From NCBI RefSeq assembly GCF_900188405.1, contig NZ_FZOF01000004.1:248001-312000 (forward strand): a DNA stretch of 64,000 bases. Direction: 5' to 3'. Of this stretch, positions 61,210 through 64,000 are shown one piece after another. The DNA comes from Actinacidiphila glaucinigra. Its GTDB lineage: Bacteria; Actinomycetota; Actinomycetes; Streptomycetales; Streptomycetaceae. Position numbers and translations under genes: made by a program. Below the pieces are notes generated by a model. The model had not been told where the DNA came from, made no database searches, and saw only the letters and a program-made list of their open reading frames with translations. The stretch's first letter is position 1, and the number at the start of each line of letters is the position of its first letter.

Positions 61210-61233
61210 CGGCCGGGTTGGCATGCTGGGGGC

Positions 61234-61905
61234 ATGACGCTCCCCGCGGTGATATTCGACCTCGACGGCACCCTCGTGGACAGCGAGCCCAACTACTTCG
61301 AGGCGGGCCGCCGGCTGCTGGCCGAGCACGGCGTGGACGACTTCACCTGGGAGCGGCACCGGCGCTTCATCGGCATCGGCACCAAGGAGACGCTGGAGGC
61401 CCTGCGCGAAGAGTACGCCCTGTCGGCGTCCGTCCAGGAGCTGCTGGACGGCAAGAACCGGCTCTACCTGGAGCTGGCCCGCGGCGCCACCGAGGTGTTC
61501 CCGCGGATGCGGGCGTTCGTCGAGCTGCTGGCGAAGGCCGGGCACCCCATGGCGGTGGCCTCGGGCTCCTCCCGGGAGGCGATCCGGGCGGTGCTGGCCG
61601 GCACCGGGCTGGACGCCCTGCTGACGACGGTGGTCTCGGCGGAGGAGGTAGAGCGCGGCAAGCCCGCCCCGGACGTCTTCCTGGAGGCGGCGGCCCGGCT
61701 CGACGCGGACCCGGCGGACTGCGTGGTCGTCGAGGACGCGCCGCCCGGCGCGGAGGCCGCGCACCGGGCGGGCATGCGGTGCGTCGCCGTCCCGTACCTG
61801 GCCGTGCAGGCCGACGACCCCGCCTTCGCGACGGCCGGTCTGCTGGTGCGCGGCGGGCAGAGCGCCTTCGACGCCCGGGCGGTCATGGAGTGGCTGACGG
61901 CCTGA
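61234..61905 (+). CDS. HAD-family phosphatase, beta-phosphoglucomutase-like
   Basis: A 223-residue HAD hydrolase with a complete motif set. Motif I is IFDLDGTLVDSEP, motif II is in MAVASGSSREAI, the lysine in GKPAPDVFLEAAARL and motif IV in CVVVEDAPPGAEAA. The cap is of the beta-phosphoglucomutase type. It is likely to hydrolyse a small phosphorylated metabolite. It starts 24 bp after the Lrp stop with a short G-rich spacer, so the two may be co-transcribed. Confidence 0.9.
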   Translation: MTLPAVIFDLDGTLVDSEPNYFEAGRRLLAEHGVDDFTWERHRRFIGIGTKETLEALREEYALSASVQELLDGKNRLYLELARGATEVFPRMRAFVELLAKAGHPMAVASGSSREAIRAVLAGTGLDALLTTVVSAEEVERGKPAPDVFLEAAARLDADPADCVVVEDAPPGAEAAHRAGMRCVAVPYLAVQADDPAFATAGLLVRGGQSAFDARAVMEWLTA

Positions 61906-61931
61906 CGGCCTGACGCGCGGGCCTGGCGCGG

Positions 61932-62354
61932 TCATCCCAGGAAGCTCAGCCGCACCTGGCGCCGGGGGTTGTCGCGGTTGGTGTCGACCAGGACGACGGA
62001 CTGCCAGGTGCCGAGTTCGAGCCGGCCGCCCACCACGGGGAGCGTGGCGTGCGGCGGGACGAGGGCGGGCAGCACATGGTCGCGGCCGTGACCGGGGCTG
62101 CCGTGGCGGTGGCGCCAGCGGTCGTCGGCGGGGAGCAGGTCGTGGAGCGCCGCCAGCAGGTCGTCGTCGCTGCCCGCCCCGGTCTCGATGACGGCGATCC
62201 CGGCGGTGGCGTGCGGGACGAACACATTGAGCAGCCCGTCGCGTCCGTGGGAGACGTCGTCGAGGAAGTCGGCGCAGGCGCCGGTCAGATCGTGAGCCGT
62301 CTCCCGGCTGCCGGTGGTGACGTCGATGGTGCGGGTGGAGAAAGCGTCGGCCAT
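61932..62354 (-). CDS. YjbQ family (secondary thiamine-phosphate synthase-like) protein
   Basis: A 140-residue member of the UPF0047/YjbQ family. The conserved blocks are LLNVFVPHATAGIAVIETG, the RHRHGSPGHGRDHVLPAL segment with several histidines, and GRLELGTWQSVVLVDTN. The fold is a trimeric beta sandwich; a secondary thiamine-phosphate synthase activity is reported for E. coli YjbQ but the main role is unclear. It converges on the HAD gene with 26 bp between stops. GTG at 62372 is a possible longer start. Confidence 0.88.
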   Translation of the reverse strand: MADAFSTRTIDVTTGSRETAHDLTGACADFLDDVSHGRDGLLNVFVPHATAGIAVIETGAGSDDDLLAALHDLLPADDRWRHRHGSPGHGRDHVLPALVPPHATLPVVGGRLELGTWQSVVLVDTNRDNPRRQVRLSFLG

Positions 62355-62384
62355 GTGACCATGGTGGCCCACGCCGCGGCCCCG

Positions 62385-62433
62385 CGCGTTCCCGGGTGGC
62401 CGCGGGCGTTCCCAGGGCGTTCAAGGGCGTTCC
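62385..62433. repeat. Iterated CGTTCC/CGTTCA repeats upstream of the sulfur leader
   Basis: The hexamer CGTTCC or CGTTCA, usually preceded by GGG, occurs at 62387, 62407, 62418 and 62428, with spacings of 20, 11 and 10 bp. The copies lie just upstream of the -35 at 62450 and on one helix face, which suggests an activator array. Confidence 0.5.
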
Positions 62434-62449
62434 GAGGGCCGAGACGCCG

Positions 62450-62479
62450 TTGACGCCATCTGGACGGCCTGGCTACCGT
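62450..62479 (+). promoter_or_regulatory. Sigma-70-type promoter giving a leaderless leader-peptide mRNA
   Basis: TTGACG at 62450-62455 and TACCGT at 62474-62479 are separated by 18 bp. Only seven bases separate the -10 from the ATG at 62487, so transcription should begin at the ATG itself. No ribosome site exists for that ATG. Confidence 0.75.
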
Positions 62480-62486
62480 CGTCGGC

Positions 62487-62570
62487 ATGTCGCGTCCCGT
62501 TCTGCTCACCACGCGCGGTCACATCGACCTGCTGCGGGTGGCCTCCGCCGCCTGTCGCCGCGGCTGCTGA
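62487..62570 (+). CDS. Cysteine-type leader peptide
   Basis: A 27-residue peptide, MSRPVLLTTRGHIDLLRVAS followed by AACRRGC. It has the RxHIDLLRVAS core of the putative leader peptides found in front of sulfur-assimilation genes in actinobacteria, and cysteine codons at positions 23 and 27, the latter directly before the stop. In mycobacteria related cysteine-rich leaderless ORFs act as cysteine-responsive attenuators. Here it stands 189 bp before a sulfonate-type ABC transporter. It is too short to be found by length filters. Confidence 0.88.
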   Translation: MSRPVLLTTRGHIDLLRVASAACRRGC

Positions 62571-62759
62571 CGCTTCCCCACCTTTGCGCACGCCTTTCCG
62601 CCGCGTGCCTTCCGCGTCTTGACGCGCCCTTCCCGCACCGCCCCCGTACGCGTTCCTGTGACGAGTCGTAGCGCCCGCGCCCGCGCCTGCGCCTGACCGG
62701 TCGCGCGTACGGACGGGCGTGCGTGCCCGCTCGCCGCCTCCCCCATGTGGAGCCTTCTC
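62571..62759 (+). other. Leader between the cysteine peptide and the permease gene
   Basis: A 189-base untranslated stretch. Possible pairings are CGTACGCG (62645-62652) with CGCGTACG (62704-62711), CGGGC (62714-62718) with GCCCG (62725-62729), and CTCC (62738-62741) with the GGAG ribosome site (62749-62752). They could form alternative structures controlled by translation of the leader peptide. This was judged by eye. Confidence 0.4.
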
Positions 62760-63665
62760 ATGAGCATCAGCAAAGCCCCACCGGACATATCCCCTGTATC
62801 GGCTGACGTCCCACCGGACGTCCCTTCCGCCGTCCCTTCCGCCGTCCCCACCGCTATCGCCCCGGAACTGCGGCCCGTGGTCCCGGTCTCGGCCCGCCGC
62901 CGTCCGCTCCCCCGCTGGCTGCGGCGCACCACGGGGCCGCTGCTGCTGCTCGCGGCGTGGCAGCTGCTCAGCGCGACGGGTGTGCTGCGGCCCGAGGTGC
63001 TGGCCTCGCCGGGAACCATCGCCGGCACGGCTGCCGACCTCGTGTCGAGCGGTCAACTGCCCTCCGCCATGGCGGTGTCGCTGCAGCGTGTGGTGTTCGG
63101 CCTGCTCCTCGGCGGCGCGGCCGGCATCACGCTGGCACTGCTGTCCGGGCTGTCCCGCCTGGGCGAGGACCTGGTCGACGCGAGCGTGCAGATGCTGCGC
63201 GCGGTGCCGTTCGTCGGTCTGATCCCGCTGTTCATCATCTGGCTCGGGATCGGCGAGGCCCCGAAGGTGACCCTCATCGCGCTCGGCGTCGCCTTCCACC
63301 TCTACCTCAACGTCTACGCGGGGATCCGCGGCGTCGACGAGCAACTGATCGAGGCGGGCGCCTCGCTCGGGCTGTCGCGCCGGGCGCTGGTCCGGCACGT
63401 CGTCCTGCCGGGCGCGCTGCCCGGCGCGATGACGGGGCTGCGCTACTCGCTGGCGACCGCGTGGCTCGCCCTGGTCTTCGGGGAGCAGATCAACGCCTCC
63501 GACGGGATCGGCTTCCTGATGACCCAGGCGCGGGACTTCCTGAGGACCGACGTGATCGTGGTCTGCCTCGTCGTCTACGCCTTCCTCGGCCTCACCGCCG
63601 ACATCGTCGTCCGCGCTCTCGAAAGGCTGCTGCTGCAATGGCGACCGAACTTCACCGGCCGGTGA
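62760..63665 (+). CDS. ssuC: ABC transporter permease, aliphatic sulfonate/taurine type
   Basis: A 301-residue permease with about six helices and a 50-residue hydrophilic N-terminus. The EAA loop GVDEQLIEAGASLGLSRRAL followed by VRHVVLPGALPG is that of SsuC/TauC proteins. The leader peptide upstream also points to sulfur compounds. The ATG at 62760 has GGAG eight bases upstream. It overlaps the ATPase gene by 28 bp. The substrate-binding protein is not in the window. Confidence 0.87.
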   Translation: MSISKAPPDISPVSADVPPDVPSAVPSAVPTAIAPELRPVVPVSARRRPLPRWLRRTTGPLLLLAAWQLLSATGVLRPEVLASPGTIAGTAADLVSSGQLPSAMAVSLQRVVFGLLLGGAAGITLALLSGLSRLGEDLVDASVQMLRAVPFVGLIPLFIIWLGIGEAPKVTLIALGVAFHLYLNVYAGIRGVDEQLIEAGASLGLSRRALVRHVVLPGALPGAMTGLRYSLATAWLALVFGEQINASDGIGFLMTQARDFLRTDVIVVCLVVYAFLGLTADIVVRALERLLLQWRPNFTGR

Positions 63666-64000
63666 GCCACGACGTCCCGCCCGCCGCGGGCGGTCCCGCG
63701 GCCGTACGCGTGGCGGGGCTGACCCGTGCCTTCGGCGGCAGGCCCGTCATCGACGGCCTCGACCTGACGCTGCGGCCCGGCGAGTTCACCGCGCTGCTCG
63801 GCCGCAGCGGCTGCGGCAAGAGCACGCTGCTGCGCGTCCTCGCCGGGCTCGACCGGGAGATCGCGGGCACCGTACTGGTACCGGAAAGACGTGCGGTCGC
63901 CTTCCAGGCTCCGCGGCTCATGCCGTGGAAGCGGGTGTGGCGCAACGTCCTGCTCGGACTGCCCGGACGGCCCGGGCGGGCCATCGCGGAGGCCGCACTG
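63638..64000 (+). CDS. ssuB: ABC transporter ATP-binding protein, aliphatic sulfonate type (cut by window edge)
   Basis: The first 121 codons of an ABC ATPase. The Walker A motif is LLGRSGCGKSTLLRVLAGLD and the Q-loop is in VAFQAPRLMPWKRVWRNV. The LMPW sequence after the Q-loop is typical of SsuB/TauB-type importers. The ATG at 63638 lies inside the permease gene; a GTG at 63662 that overlaps the permease stop (GTGA) is an alternative start. The signature and Walker B motifs are beyond the window. Confidence 0.87.
   Translation, partial: MATELHRPVSHDVPPAAGGPAAVRVAGLTRAFGGRPVIDGLDLTLRPGEFTALLGRSGCGKSTLLRVLAGLDREIAGTVLVPERRAVAFQAPRLMPWKRVWRNVLLGLPGRPGRAIAEAAL

Noticed and set aside
58210..62424. 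A 1404-codon open frame on the minus strand across the molybdenum oxidoreductase genes
   Set aside because: It is antisense to well-supported genes, has no family motif, is full of His, Arg and Gly, and is the usual shadow of high third-position GC.
62613..62626. CGCGTC-TT-GACGCG as an intrinsic terminator in the sulfur leader
   Set aside because: The stem is short, the loop is two bases, and no U-tract follows, so it is too weak to call a terminator.

Overview
This is one contiguous stretch of a high-GC actinobacterial chromosome, almost certainly a Streptomyces. By eye the GC content is around 70% or more, and third codon positions are nearly all G or C. Several families point the same way: a short chaplin, a prokaryotic secreted phospholipase A2, a SAV2177-type (DUF574) methyltransferase, DUF6421 and DUF5134 proteins, a resuscitation-promoting-factor-like wall hydrolase behind a c-di-AMP riboswitch, a 165-residue cyclophilin and a PcaDC (PcaL) fusion. 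I see no rRNA or tRNA gene, insertion sequence, phage gene or CRISPR array. The window looks like ordinary chromosome rather than an island.

Layout, left to right. 1-3.5 kb: the start of an acyl-CoA dehydrogenase gene, a small lipoprotein, and a minus-strand operon of three roadblock/LC7-type proteins plus one protein that combines a DUF4388/PATAN-like region, a winged helix and a proline-rich tail. 3.5-8.8 kb: a MocR regulator divergent from an alpha/beta hydrolase, then a methyltransferase plus PAS-GGDEF-EAL operon. 8.9-13.7 kb: the RPF-LysM-M23 hydrolase with its long riboswitch leader, an aldo/keto reductase, a GNAT enzyme, a cyclophilin and the phospholipase A2. 13.9-15.3 kb: a molybdopterin oxidoreductase with its membrane cytochrome b partner. 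15.4-25 kb: a complete 4-hydroxybenzoate/protocatechuate operon (pcaIJFHGBL-pobA), divergent from a regulator made of two fused IclR modules. 25-30.2 kb: an M48 protease, a C39-type secreted peptidase, a secreted sialidase and a chaplin. 30.2-36.4 kb: a DUF6421-SDR-threonine aldolase operon, a GDPD phosphodiesterase, and small enzymes. 36.4-42 kb: a second MocR regulator whose start codon overlaps that of a divergent EamA exporter, then DUF5134, M56 peptidase, PAP2 and HAD proteins. 42-53.3 kb: TetR, LVIVD and DUF305 surface proteins, a ferredoxin-NADP reductase, an NCS2 permease overlapping an ArsR regulator, a BNR/YCF48-like protein, Ung, a scramblase-like protein, a CbiX-like protein and a lactonase. 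53.3-56.6 kb: nitric oxide synthase oxygenase and a FUSC transporter-like protein. 56.9-62.4 kb: a three-subunit molybdenum aldehyde/xanthine oxidoreductase, an Lrp/AsnC regulator, a HAD enzyme and a YjbQ protein. 62.4-64 kb: a cysteine-type leader peptide in front of a sulfur ABC transporter that runs off the window.

The clearest joint functions are these. The pca-pob operon takes 4-hydroxybenzoate through protocatechuate and beta-ketoadipate to succinyl-CoA and acetyl-CoA. The roadblock operon looks like a signalling module with no visible kinase or GTPase. The leader peptide plus transporter looks like a sulfur-starvation import unit. Regulatory DNA is unusually legible here: a c-di-AMP riboswitch with a CRP-like palindrome upstream, a direct-repeat MocR operator, perfect 16-bp palindromes beside the IclR-type and ArsR regulators, probable leaderless promoters, and several perfect terminator stems of 12 to 24 bp.
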